A stretch of 64,000 nucleotides of DNA from Gerris lacustris (Eukaryota > Arthropoda > Insecta > Hemiptera > Gerridae). The notes below the pieces were generated by a model. It saw nothing but the letters and a program-made list of their open reading frames with translations, did no database searches and had not been told where the DNA came from. Within the stretch, counting starts at the first letter, position 1; every line of letters begins with the position of its first letter. The translations under genes were made by a program, and so were the position numbers. Shown here one piece after another: positions 22,913-33,599 of this stretch. The stretch spans positions 11,469,834 through 11,533,833 of the forward strand of contig OX578277.1 in the NCBI GenBank assembly GCA_951217055.1, given 5' to 3'.

Positions 22913-23191
22913 TCCTGCCGCAGGGTTCCGCAAGCCGAGCTAATTTCCATTGGAAATTTGTAGTTCAATATTGTGTAGTTTAAACTTCTTTTATAACTAC
23001 TACGACTATGTTTAACTAAGCAATATTCTAAAATCCCTAATCCAATTAAAATAATTCTTTTAAATTTTCTTAACTTAAAATAACTCACGCAATGGTAGTA
23101 GTTATGAAGGAAGTTTAAACTACACTACATTGAACTTAAAATTTTCAATGGTAATTCGCTCGGCTTGCAGAACCCCGTGGCAGGATTATTT
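22913..23191. mobile_element. Foldback MITE FB1, copy 2
   Basis: Inverted arms again start 'aatcctgccgcagggttcc' and contain 'aatttccattggaaatttg'. The spacer is the complement of that in copy 1. It sits beside the same companion repeat as copy 1. Confidence 0.7.
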
Positions 23192-23360
23192 TGCTTATTA
23201 TATAAATATAATTACTGGTGTACATGACCAAGTTGTCGAACACCCATATAAAACAATAAATAAATAAATATAAAAATAATTATTTTTTATAAACTTAGTT
23301 ATACCTTTATCTTTAACCTTGCTATTACATAGTTTGGTACCCTTTTCTTTTTATAGTGTA

Positions 23361-24241
23361 GGGGCATATGTCAATAAACCTAAGCCCGTGGGATTTTGAA
23401 GGAAGCAAGTATGAGATTGGTGGCTATGGATAGGTAATGAGCTATAGAATCATGTACACCCGGGTGTTTTGGTCCCAAGTGTGTCCGAGCCTATGACGTC
23501 ATATTTCCAAGATGGCCAAGACGTTGATTTTATCAAGATTTTTGTGAGAACATTTTTTTATTCAGAACAAGACAAGGAACTAAAAACGTCCTTACAACAA
23601 ATGTCGTAACTATTACCGTTTTAAAAATAAATGCAGAAAAATAAATAAATAAGTGTAAATAAGTACATAAACATAAATATGTGCTATAAAGGAAAATAAT
23701 AACATGATTTTGAGTTTGAGCACTATACTATGTGCCCCAGAAATTATTTTACAATTGGTACGCTGCGGCTGTGACAAGGGACGCTGTTCTCTCAATTGCT
23801 AATGCCGGGCTCAATCACTCAGGTGTACAATGTAGTAACAATAAAATGACGATCTGAATTAACTGTCTGACTCAGATGATAACTCAAAATCATGTTATTA
23901 TTTTCCTTTATAGCACTTATGAATGTGTACTGATTTCCACTTATTTATTTATTTTTCTGCATTTAAATGCATTTATTTTTAAAACGGTAATAGTTACGAC
24001 ATTTGTTGTAAGGACGTTTTTTGTTCCTTGTCTTGTTCTGAATAAAAAAATGTTCTCACAAAAATCTTGATAAAATCAACGTCTTGGCCATCATGGAAAT
24101 ATGACGTCATAGGCTCGGACACACTTGGGACCAAAACACCCGGGTGTACATGATTCTATAGCTCATTAACTCATTACCTATCCATAGCCACCAATCTCAT
24201 ACTTGCTTCTTTCAAAATCCCACGAAATTACATATGCCCCT
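23361..24241. repeat. 881-bp inverted repeat, ~360-bp arms
   Basis: Left arm 23361-23716 and right arm 23881-24241 are near-identical inverted copies. Shared landmarks are 'acccgggtgttttggtccca', 'cctatgacgtcatatttcca' and 'aaaacgtccttacaacaaat'. The 164-bp spacer has no ORF. No clear target-site duplication is seen at the ends (aggggcatatg). Probably a foldback element. Confidence 0.85.
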
Positions 24242-25460
24242 GAACTATTACTCTTATTTTGACAAAACTATTTTTAATAATAAAGAAAGATAATTTGAGT
24301 AACAATCATATAATGATAAATACGTATTTTTTATCTATTATCTTAATTTAAGGTTCGCTTATTAATATTGAATTTTTTAATAATAATTCAAAATGTTGAT
24401 GTGAGTAAAATACTCAAATACTGAGTAATTATGTTAAAAACAGAGAAGTAGCACTGAGTTAAGGAGTATACTTCATCGTAATAATTCTGCAAAGTACGAT
24501 GTTTGATCGAGAACTGGTAAGGAATGAATGAGGCTCAGACATGGAGACTGTCTTGCTGCCCCGACAGTATGATTTGCTAAAGTGACGCATGCGCTACACC
24601 CTCCAGGGAATCACACTCTCAAGTCCCCTTTTTCTCAGGGGATTTGTGCTACATCTCTATCCTTGAGTAGGGAACAGTTTAGTACATAAAAAGAAGTTAT
24701 TAGTGGTTAGTACAAGTAAAGTTTAGCAGTATATGTTTCTCACTGGGCTACTTTGTTTACAAAACTTTTTTAATAATATTAAAAGATATTGGAAATGAAT
24801 TTCTCAAAGTTAATAGTTAATAGAATATCTGTTGCTGGATACATTCTTTTCAAGGAATATATAAATAAATAATACGTCGAGGAAGACCGTAGGATGTAGA
24901 TTTTAATATAAAAGATTTAGTTTGGAGTTCTTAGAGATTTAGTTTTCTTACAAATTCGCGTCACAAAAGGTAAAATTGACAACGATAATCCATTATTAAT
25001 TTTTTTTTATCCCTTATATAATACATATTTTTATCTGAAATATTATATATATATATATATTATAAACACACTCTAGATAATATTTTATATATTCGTGTTT
25101 GTTTTATCCTGCCCGGTGGACCAAAAAAGATAAAATAGTATTTTGTTCTTTTTTTAAAAAAATATGGTAACCACAAAAAAAACCCTTTTTATACAAGTAA
25201 TAATTGGGCTGCAAAAAGAAATAAAAAAGAATATACATATATATATTTTTAGGGAAAAAGACACCACAGAATAATGGTCTTGAAGGGATCCCTTATCTAA
25301 ACGGGGCGTCCAATTAGTGCTAACAACAGGGGATGGCCGAATTTTCAGGGGAATAAGGTCTTCAGAGAAAACATGGAGGGGGTAGTGGGTAATTTCTGGT
25401 AATTACCCGCTCTGGGTAAAGCCCTGTAATTTTTAGTTTAATTTGAGAGCCGAAAATAAC
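24242..25460. other. No gene seen
   Basis: AT-rich with a short (TA) patch near 25047. Around 24480-24690 the composition is more balanced, but there is no frame or family I recognise. Confidence 0.4.
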
Positions 25461-25484
25461 AGGGGGGTGGGGGTGTGGGGGTGG
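25461..25484 (+). other. G-rich tract, G-quadruplex candidate
   Basis: Several runs of four to six G separated by single T bases ('ggggggtgggggtgtggggg'). The spacing meets the usual four-run pattern. It lies in an otherwise featureless GC-richer patch (25260-25500). Confidence 0.5.
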
Positions 25485-25799
25485 AGGAGCACGGACGGAG
25501 TGCTTTATTTATATACAGATAAAATGGGTGAAAATGTCATCTTTGGGCTACTTTTAACTGTTATTAAGTTTATTACCTGTGATTTAATTATAAAGAATGG
25601 TTAGTGACTGGTTAAATAGACACAAAACTAACATTAAGTAACTTGATAAAATTGTTGATATTAGTTAGGTTAATATTATATGATGTAAAGGAAACGTGAT
25701 AATGTTGCAGATGGAATGAAAAGACTTTTTTTTTTTTTAGCACAAATGCAACTTATATTGAACTTTATTTTTATGTGCCTTAACAGAGCACCAATTTTT

Positions 25800-26340
25800 T
25801 CAATTCAAAATACGTTTATTTTAATAAATTACATAAGTAAATAAAAGTTATAAAAGTAATTACGGCAAGGCGAAGTCGTCTGCCGGAGAACTTGCATTAC
25901 AAAAAAATAAATATGTTACAAAAAAATAAAATTAAAAAATTATTTCTTTAAATTACTTTTTCTAAATTAATTATTCATGATTTAAATTATTCATGATTCA
26001 AATTATTAATTATTCAAATTAAGATGACTAATATTTACTATATAATACAAAAATTGCTAATACAACTAAATTTTGTAATGTTCGGCTAGAAAGAGACAGG
26101 GCTTCTTTTGTGAATTTAATTATACTCGTTGAAAGTTGCTACTAATTATTAAATCGGTAATTTCATAACCTTGAACTGTAGAAGAGCCAAAGTATTTAAG
26201 ATGAACGGTGAAGCATAGACTGGGCACTCTGAAAGAAAATGTAAAAGATTTTCCTCAACACCTCTATAACACATTTAACCCTCCATTTTTATCAGGATCC
26301 TTATCAAGCCAAGGTACAGACTTTAGATGCATAATTCACC
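25800..26340 (-). pseudogene. LINE 3'-terminal remnant
   Basis: The minus strand reads CYRGVEENLLHFLSECPVYA near 26275-26216, i.e. the C-x-x-x-x-E-x-x-x-H-x-x-x-EC pattern that ends ORF2 of many I/R1/Jockey-group LINEs, followed by SPFILNTLALLQFKVMKLPI and a stop. Downstream (26150-25800) is AT-rich, like a LINE 3' untranslated region. No RT domain remains. Confidence 0.5.
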
Positions 26341-26361
26341 TCTTAACTTAAACAAAAGTTA

Positions 26362-26815
26362 GGGAGCCAGGGTGGCCGAGGTCGTTAAGACACCGTTCAG
26401 CTATCACTGAGTCGAGGCAACTCGAGGTCGTGGGTTCGATCCCGGGCCGTGATACACTGAATGCATCTATGAATCGCGGACGGAGCAGGGCGAGGGACAC
26501 CCCCTGAGGGGTTCTCTTCCCCCACGATGTCTAGTGGGTTCGATCCGTGTCATGAGATGTGATCTGTATCTATGGTTCGAGGTCGGAGTAGCAAAGTGTG
26601 GGGAAAGAGGACCCCTCAGGGGGTCCCCAGCTTACTAATGACCACATCATACTCGCTTCGGCGGTACAATGTACAAATATATGATGTGTGAAGTAGCTGG
26701 AACTCTCCACCACGGGGAAGTAAAATGGGTCCACTGTAGGCCTGATTGCGAGGTTCGAACAAGTGGTTCATCCTACCCGTCTAGTAGGAAGTACTAGGTA
26801 ACTACTACTACAACT
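26362..26815 (+). mobile_element. tRNA-derived SINE with duplicated internal module
   Basis: Box A tggccgaggtcgtta (26373-26387) and box B ggttcgatccc (26433-26443) are intact and spaced as in a class II (Ser/Leu-type) tRNA. The body follows (cgcggacggagcaggg, 'accacatcatactcgcttc', 'gctggaactctccaccacgg') and the tail is (ACT)n. A second box B-like 'gggttcgatcc' at 26536-26546, with repeated 'cccctgagggg'-type sequence, shows a partial internal duplication. This is the only copy in the window with an intact head, so it serves as the reference. Confidence 0.8.
26373..26443 (+). promoter_or_regulatory. SINE RNA polymerase III internal promoter (A and B boxes)
   Basis: Box A at 26373-26387 and box B at 26433-26443, 45 bases apart, with the consensus GGTTCGATCCC. 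Whether it is transcribed cannot be judged from the sequence. Confidence 0.65.
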
Positions 26816-27019
26816 AGGCATCGCGTGGCTCTATCATTGAAGCGAGCGTATTGCAATAAAATACTGAATATTGAAATTTGTTAATCATGATGAATGTCAT
26901 AGTTGAAGATAAGTAGAAGAGGGTAGTAAGGGGTAGAGTGGGGGTACTCGGTACAAAGCTTTACTTCATAACAAACCTACACACAAAACGACTGTAAGAA
27001 TCTTAACCACCCGGAATAA

Positions 27020-27499
27020 CTTTTAAACTAATATTATAAATGTATCACTTCATTACTGCATGTATCAAGTTGAAATTTTACATACTTGTTTCAATTGTAC
27101 TTTAGACGATGTACATGAAGTTTTATTAAGATCGTTACGTTAGAACGTAAGATATCGGTAAAAAGGTTGTTTTCTCTATTTTAAACGTTTAGGTCCGCTT
27201 TAATAGTTTTAGCGATCTTTATTAAATCATAGCAGTGTCGTTGTTGGTTTTACTAAAAAATGTTATTTGAAAAAAATGTTCGTCTCATCGAGTAGGTGAC
27301 GATAGAATTTTTTCCCGTCCTGAAATTGCAATTTTAAATTTGAAGCTCACGTTTACGCGAGCATTGCGCGCGAACTCTTGGACGGATCACGCTATCCAAC
27401 GAACTTAGCCTGAGTATTAGTAAGAAGATCATGTATACCAAATTTCATCTAAATCGGTCAACTTTTACTCAAGTTATCGTCACACGCGTGAACGTTACT

Positions 27500-27543
<44 letters not shown>

Positions 27544-27590
27544 CGGAGCATATTTCGTTGAATGTAGGAAGCTCGCTACGCTCGCTTCAA
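27020..27590 (+). repeat. RepC copy
   Basis: Landmarks are 'aacgtaagatatcggtaaaa', 'cacgtttacgcgagcattgc', 'accaaatttcatctaaatcg' and an 11-unit (GACA)n run at 27499-27542, ending 'aggaagctcgctacgctcgc'. Matches 39276-39970 in reverse and the middle of 6225-6790. No ORF. Confidence 0.7.
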
Positions 27591-27880
27591 TTAAAGCTTG
27601 AGGTCGGACTAAATAACCTACCATAGTCAGACTTTTCGACTAAAGTTCGAAATAATAAAAACCTGTTAGATTCCTTGTCTTGGTTTACATACGCTTCTAT
27701 CATACTTGATTTTATTTGGGTAATTAACGTGCTAAACTGGGCTCTCCACAAGGCTTTATTTTCTAGGGTTAGTTGAAAAGCTGTACTGTACTCCTGGCAT
27801 AGTTCTTTCCACGTTTTGAACCATGACATGTTTTTGTTGTTTGCTATAATCTCCTCAGCAATTATTCTAGGTTGTTGTTC
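27587..27880 (-). pseudogene. Unidentified coding-like fragment
   Basis: A minus-strand frame of about 95 codons reads QPRIIAEEIIANNKNMSWFK then TWKELCQEYSTAFQLTLENK and LWRAQFSTLITQIKSSMIEA. Helical, charged and low in AT-codon bias, it looks more like a real protein than the other frames here. It opens after a TAG near 27885 and stops at 27587, directly at the end of RepC. No family recognised; it could be a transposon ORF fragment or host exon. Confidence 0.35.
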
Positions 27881-28378
27881 TAGGTTGTTCTAGGATGTGG
27901 TGGAAAATAGGGCACCAACGAATAAGTTATGGAGGACCTCGTTCTAATCATGTTTTTTTTTAAAAAAAAATTTTTTTCATTTTCCAAAGCTTGTAACTCC
28001 TGGTTAAATAGAGCTACAAGAACAAGTGAGTAGACAAGTTGAAAGGGAATTTTATGCCCTTTTAAATGGTGTTTACATTATTTTTCTAGCTTAAATAGAA
28101 AAATATATGTAAACAAATTTCTTTTATAAGTCGTAATGTTTTTGAAAAATTTGAAAGTGGCTATAGCGGCCGAACGAATCAAAGTCGAGGTATGGGAACT
28201 TTTTTGTTCCATTTAGGATGCTCTATCTAAATTTTAATATTTTTTTTAAAATTAAAAATTAATCACTCTGTATAAATCTGATAAAATTTACTAAAGTAAC
28301 TTAAATTGTTGTAGTTTTTAACAGATTAAAAGTTTCCCAGAGGATTTAATGTTAAAAACAAATTTTTGGAAAATGTTG
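27881..28378. other. No gene seen
   Basis: AT-rich with an imperfect 'ttctaggttgttctagg' repeat near 27870-27895. Nothing else recognised. Confidence 0.45.
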
Positions 28379-29124
28379 TTGAGATTTAAAACTTTAAGTT
28401 GCCCCCCCCCCCCCCCGAAAACCTACCCGTTTAAATTCCTTGAAATATAATGTTTTCATATCCTCTAATATTCAATTAGGGGTTGAAATGAATTAGAAAA
28501 TTTTGGATTCAAGGGGCTTTTCCGGAATAATTTAAATTTTAATAACTTCATAATTATCTTAGTTTTTAATAACAATGTTAATATTTCATTTATAAGTCAC
28601 ACTGTTAAGTTAGTCAACAAAGTAATGCATTAGTTAAGGGACCTAGTTATGGATTAGTTTAAGGGAGCTTCGATAAGAGTGGATAATATTTTTCCAAAAT
28701 AATAATTACTGGTGGTATTACAGTATTAGATCACATAAATACCTCCATTCCCTAATAATTAATACCTCCATCCTCTAATTATTTAACACTGTTCTCCCGG
28801 GAACCTAAGTACCAACATCAACAATATTCTATGTTGAATTTTCAGAGAGGTAGTAGTAGTAGTAGTAGTCTAGTACTTTCTACTAGGACGGGTACGACGA
28901 ACCACTTGTTCGAACCTTGCAATTAGGCTATCACTTAGGCCCCTTTTACGCCCCGCGGTAGAGAGTTCCAGCCACTTCACACATCATACCTCTGTACATA
29001 GTACCGCCAAAGCGAGTATGATGTGATCAATAGTGAGCCATATAAATCAGAGTGTCACGGCGAGGAATCGAACCCCGTCTCGTTCCACTCGAGATTCAGT
29101 GATGGCCGAGCAGACATGGTTTAA
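28379..29124. repeat. Duplicated 740-bp block, copy 2
   Basis: Colinear with 14745-15482, including the poly-C run (15 C) and the SINE. This copy keeps a fuller SINE and its target-site duplication, so it is closer to the original state. Confidence 0.8.
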
Positions 29125-29149
29125 CCCACACAGGTACGCTGGCTCCCTC
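28853..29149 (-). mobile_element. tRNA-derived SINE with target-site duplication
   Basis: Flanked by an 11-base direct repeat, tcagagaggta (28842-28852 and 29150-29160). On this strand it starts with the (TAG)n tail and ends with a head carrying the box B complement 'ggaatcgaacccc'. Same family as 26362-26815; internal deletion relative to it. Confidence 0.75.
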
Positions 29150-29216
29150 TCAGAGAGGTAAGTCATATTGCTAACTAATGATTTCCTAGATAAAGATTCA
29201 AGTTTGCTCTTACATT

Positions 29217-30794
29217 CAGGGCCGCAGCTAGGGGGGGGCAGGGGGGGTCTTTTGCCCCGGGCGGCAAAATGTAGGGGGCGGCAAAATGATTAACAGACTT
29301 TAAAATTATTTAACTAATTTAAGACCTGTAATATGACACAGTGATGTAGGTGTAGAGGGCGGCATGCGAGCTAGGCAGATGAGAGTGAGCGATATGAGCG
29401 CAATACTGTCAGTGAGTAGATGCCTTCTTAAATTCCCTATTTCAAGGTCGTAATTCCCAATTTCAAGGTCGGGTCACAGTGTAGTTTTCGCGTAGTCCGT
29501 CTCGACGATGCGCGCCCTATCCCAACGAACTAGACACAGGGCCGGCGCGACCGAATAGGCGAACTAGGCGACCGCCTAGGGCCTGAGGGGCGCCGCAAGA
29601 TACGTGCCCACCAAGAAGTCAATGTTTTTACAAAGAAAGATAGATAAATAACTTAAATTAGGAGAGATCTCAGGGGCGGATCCATGGGGGTGGAAGAGGG
29701 AAATTCCCCCCCCCCCCCACCCCCAAAACAACAAAATTACGAAAAAATATTAATTGAATAAAATAAGGTTGAACATTTCTTATGTTTTATTATTTTTCAT
29801 ACCCATTTAAAACTAATAATATAATTATTTTGCAAATAAATGATTATTGTTTATGGATCAATAGTCAAGTTAATATTAACATTTAAAACTGGGATTCCCA
29901 CTTTCCCCCATGTTTATGTGGGACACAAACATTAAACTATTTTGTGTTCGTTTATTTGGATACCTTAATGGTTGTTTGTTGATATTCTGAGTTGAGAGTG
30001 TATCCCCTAGTTTAGTTGTTGTATAGGACGTTGTGAAGGTATTTCATAATGAATCAGAAAGAATTAATAGCATAGTATAGCGTTAAAGGTAAAACTTTTT
30101 TTTTTAGTCTAAAAACCGATTTAGTTAATAAATGTTTTAAAAATTCTGCAGAAACAATTTTAAACAAACTTTTAGGTGATTTTTTTTTAGCTGAAAAAGC
30201 TCTAAAAAAAGGCCCAAAATTCAACATTTTGAACCTAATTTTCTAAAATTTTCCGGGGGAGGCCCCCCGGACCCCCCTTAGGGCTAGGTTCATGTATGAC
30301 AGAAGAGAGATTAGTAGGACTGGCACCTATTTTAACTGAACTGAACAGGAGTTTATTATTTAAAAATAGATTTTATTTTTTACTAGAATTTAGTTGTTTC
30401 TTTTCGACGTCTCTGATGATTTAAGTCTCTTTTCCATTAAACATCAAAGAGCATAAAAAAAAAAAAATCTAAACATTTGCAGCCGAAAAGTCAAATTTTC
30501 ATAAATACACTTTTAGTTTTTGGAAGAATTGTTTTATGTATAATGTATAATATTTTCTGGTATATTAAAAAGATTTTACTTGAATTGTTTCGTTTCTCAT
30601 TTTCAAATAAACCTTATAGTTATCAACTTCAATCATGATTGTATCCCAAATATTAATAAATATTTCAAGATTTTTCACAAGCTGACTTAGGAGTAGGAGT
30701 AAAAGTTATTGGCGAATTGCTAGGATAAAGTGGTGGAAGGGGGCGGCAAACTTAGGGCTTGCCCCTCCTGGCAAAATATGTAGCTGCGGCCCTG
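29217..30794. mobile_element. Non-autonomous hAT element, 1578 bp
   Basis: Terminal inverted repeats CAGGGCCGCAGCTA and complement, flanked by a perfect 8-bp duplication, cttacatt (29209-29216, 30795-30802), which is diagnostic for hAT. No transposase. Inside are other hAT-like starts (CAGGGCCGGCGCGACC at about 29537, CAGGGGCGGATCCATGG at about 29671) without matching partner ends, so the element is a composite of several hAT termini. Confidence 0.8.
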
Positions 30795-31189
30795 CTTACA
30801 TTTTCCAATATTTTTTAATAATTATTAATCAACTAAAATATTTTCTTTTATTATTAAATAAAGTTTTGTAAACAAAGCAGTCGAATAGGATATATTATAC
30901 AGTATTGCATCAAATTTAAGACGTACTTTATTCCATGAACGCTTAAAAATTGGGTGCGTCTTAAATTAATGTATTTGTTATAGCACATAAACTGCTGCGA
31001 AGTCATAAAATAAAACTTTAGGTTATCTCTCTCAGAGAATTAAGATGATTAAATAACTTCTGAATAAATTTAGGGGGAAAGACTCTGTCAGAAGTTAGAA
31101 AGCCGAAGAAGTCCATCTAGGTGTTGTTTATATTTTATTTAAAAATGCGGCGGTGCTCTCACAGCGTGCGAATGCTAGAGGGTTCATAA

Positions 31190-31580
31190 AAACGAGTAAG
31201 GCGCGCTTCACGTATAAGTACGTGAGGCGATAATCACCGGTTTCTGTACGATTAAGTTCAAATTGTTAAGTGTAAAATTGTAATAGTTTCACATTCTTTT
31301 TCTACTTCAAGACCTTTCAATTGATGTATAACATGTCATGGTGACTAAAAACCTTTTTTTAGTTGCCCACCATATTGGCCGCCATATTGGAAATATTAAG
31401 TGTGAAAATTCCAAAAAGAATACAGTTATCACTAATGCGCCGAGATGCACCTGTGTGCCGAATTTCATGTTTCTAGCTATAGTAGTTTATGAATTGAAAA
31501 ATGCCAACGGACAGACAGACAGAGCCGCTATATATAAGGTTTCTTTTCGTACTTCGAACAGAAATCTAAAACGTTAAATT
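31190..31580 (+). repeat. RepE copy 1
   Basis: Starts 'gtaaggcgcgcttcacgta', passes 'gtgaggcgataatcaccggt', 'gccgccatattggaaatatt' and a short (GACA) run near 31510, and ends with a hairpin 'aggtttcttttcgtacttcg' / 'aacagaaatct'. The frame 31338-31577 is not a protein; it reads through the repeat. Confidence 0.65.
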
Positions 31581-31879
31581 TAGAAAGAAATGACAAATGT
31601 TACCTACAGCTAGTTTTAGTATTCGCAGAAAGCTTGTGATTCTTTATTTCACTGTTTCCGATTATTCAATTATAATAATTCCCAAACATGTCATTTCCGT
31701 GTCTATTTCGTTTGGAATCTCATTTTAACAGAAATGTGATCTTGTTCGCCAAATATCACGGTAACTGGAATGCGGGGCAACAATTCACTGTAACCAGGCG
31801 AACGTCCGCAAATAGCAAAGGAATAAAATTAACATTTTTTTCCAAACCACGAGTAAGAAAATTAATTTCGAGTCAAAAA

Positions 31880-32021
31880 CGAAGACGACATATACACAAG
31901 ACATATGCCGAAACGATGACGTCATATACACAAGACATATGCCGAAACGAAGACGACATATACACAAGACATATGCCGAAACGAAGACGACATATATACA
32001 CAAGACATATGCCGAAACGAA
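31880..32021 (+). repeat. 34-bp minisatellite, 4 units
   Basis: The unit begins 'cgaagacgacatatacacaa' and ends 'gacatatgccgaaa'. Four nearly identical units, one with an extra TA. The frames on both strands here are repeat artefacts. Confidence 0.85.
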
Positions 32022-32242
32022 GGGCAGGCGGTTTTAAGAGAATTTTTTAAGTTGAAAGCAAGCGAAATCGCTAAACAAGAACAAATACAACATTTTAAAG
32101 CCACTTCTGACAGGACTCGTCTGATTCAGACTTTTTGTCAACCAACTCCAATTCCATTTTTTATTTTTATAACCTATGTTTATTTTAATGGTGAAAATCT
32201 AACTTATAATTATATTAATATTATTGTAGGGCGTCTTAAATT

Positions 32243-32282
<40 letters not shown>

Positions 32283-32392
32283 AAAGAGATTCTCAAAATT
32301 GGGGTGCGTCTTAGATTCGATGGCGTCTTATATTCGATGCAACTTTACTGTGTGTTAAACAAGGGTAGCACCCCCCCCCCCCCCCCCCCCCC

Positions 32393-32887
32393 AGGAAAGG
32401 GGGCAACCGTGTCCTTGAGTGTGCTTGGTGTCGCTGCCAAGTGAGAGGATAAGGCCAAGATATCGGGCTGAATCGGATTAAGGAATGAGAGCTTGGCTAA
32501 GCATGATTGGAGGACAGGTGCTTTGGCAAAGAGTTTTGTTCGTCTATCCTCCATATCCTTAGCCAAAATTTACGTACATAACCCCAAGGATTTTCTTCCC
32601 TACAACTCTCCAATTCTTTAAATCAGTGATTTAAATATCCCCGAAAACGAATAGGACACATTTTTACTTCACCTCTTCTAAACTTTCTCAAGCATCGCAC
32701 CTGTCATTGTTCTGCAACAATCTCTTAGTTTGCAACAATATAACCTTATAAATAAAACAAATTATGTATCTCTTATCTCGCTTTTCCAATTTTCCCGTCC
32801 CATGTTACATGCTGCAGCGAACCATTAGTTCGCAAAGATCATCCATCACTCTTACTAAAATGCTGAGGTCTTCTTTTAAATTAACAA
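32393..32887. other. No gene recognised; weak coding-like frame
   Basis: Begins just after a C-run (32371-32392). The minus-strand frame ending near 32345 reads KAPVLQSCLAKLSFLNPIQP, which looks protein-like, but I recognise no family. No other feature. Confidence 0.3.
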
Positions 32888-33215
32888 CAAGTAAGGCGCA
32901 CTTCACGTAAGTACGTGAGGCGATAATCACCGGTTTCAGTACGATTAAGTTAAAATTATTAAGTGTAAAATTTTAATAGTTGCATATTCTTTTTCTACAC
33001 CTCAAGACCTTTAAATTTATGTATAACATGTCACGGTGACTAAAAACTTTTTTTAGTCGCCCGCCAATATTGGAAATATTAAGTGTGAAAACTCCAAAAA
33101 GAGTACAGTTGTCACTAAAGCCGAGATGAACTTGTGCGTCGAATTTTATGTTCCTAGCTATTATAGTAGTTTATGGATGCCAACGGACAGACACCAATGG
33201 ACAGACAGACAGACA
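32888..33215 (+). repeat. RepE copy 2, joined to a hairpin
   Basis: Colinear with 31190-31510 ('gtgaggcgataatcaccggt', 'ataacatgtcacggtgacta', (GACA)n near 33200). Where copy 1 has its terminal hairpin, this copy runs into the 345-bp palindrome. Confidence 0.65.
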
Positions 33216-33560
33216 AAGCTTAGGTAAACATGTTAAAGTAACACAAATTAATATAAAACTAAACACAAACAAATGCAGATATTATGATACGCACTGATAA
33301 ACACTGTACTTTTCCTGCCTTTGGAGGGAAATATTTCCCTCACTGTTTAAATTACTTTTCTGCCTGTTTTAGGTTTCTGTACGAAGTACGAAAAGAAACC
33401 TAAAACAGGCAGAAAAGTAATTGAAACAGTGAGGGAAATATTTCCCTCCAAAGGCAGGAAAAGTACAGTGTTTACCAGTGCGTATCATAATATCTGCATT
33501 TGTTTGTGTTTAGTTTTATATTAATTTGTGTTATGTACTTTAACATGTTTACATAAGCTT
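33216..33560. repeat. 345-bp near-perfect hairpin
   Basis: Arms 33216-33378 and 33394-33560 begin and end with AAGCTT and differ at only a few positions. The centre, ggtttctgtacgaagtacga, equals the RepE terminal hairpin. Inside each arm is a smaller palindrome, gagggaaatatttccctc. The structure suggests that a RepE end was duplicated head to head. Confidence 0.9.
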
Positions 33561-33599
33561 CAAACAAAAGTTCAAATTTGGTTTTCAAGGCAGGAAATC

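Larger units (their letters stand above)
30899..32349. mobile_element. Possible pogo-like TIR element with later insertions
   Basis: Left CAGTATTGCATCAAATTTAA with GACG, right the complement of CAGTAAAGTTGCATCGAATA with TAAGACG. Both subterminal regions contain 'gggtgcgtctta'. This resembles pogo/Tigger-type ends, but the arms differ by a small indel and the right flank is TG instead of TA. RepE, a minisatellite and a T-run lie inside. Confidence 0.35.
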
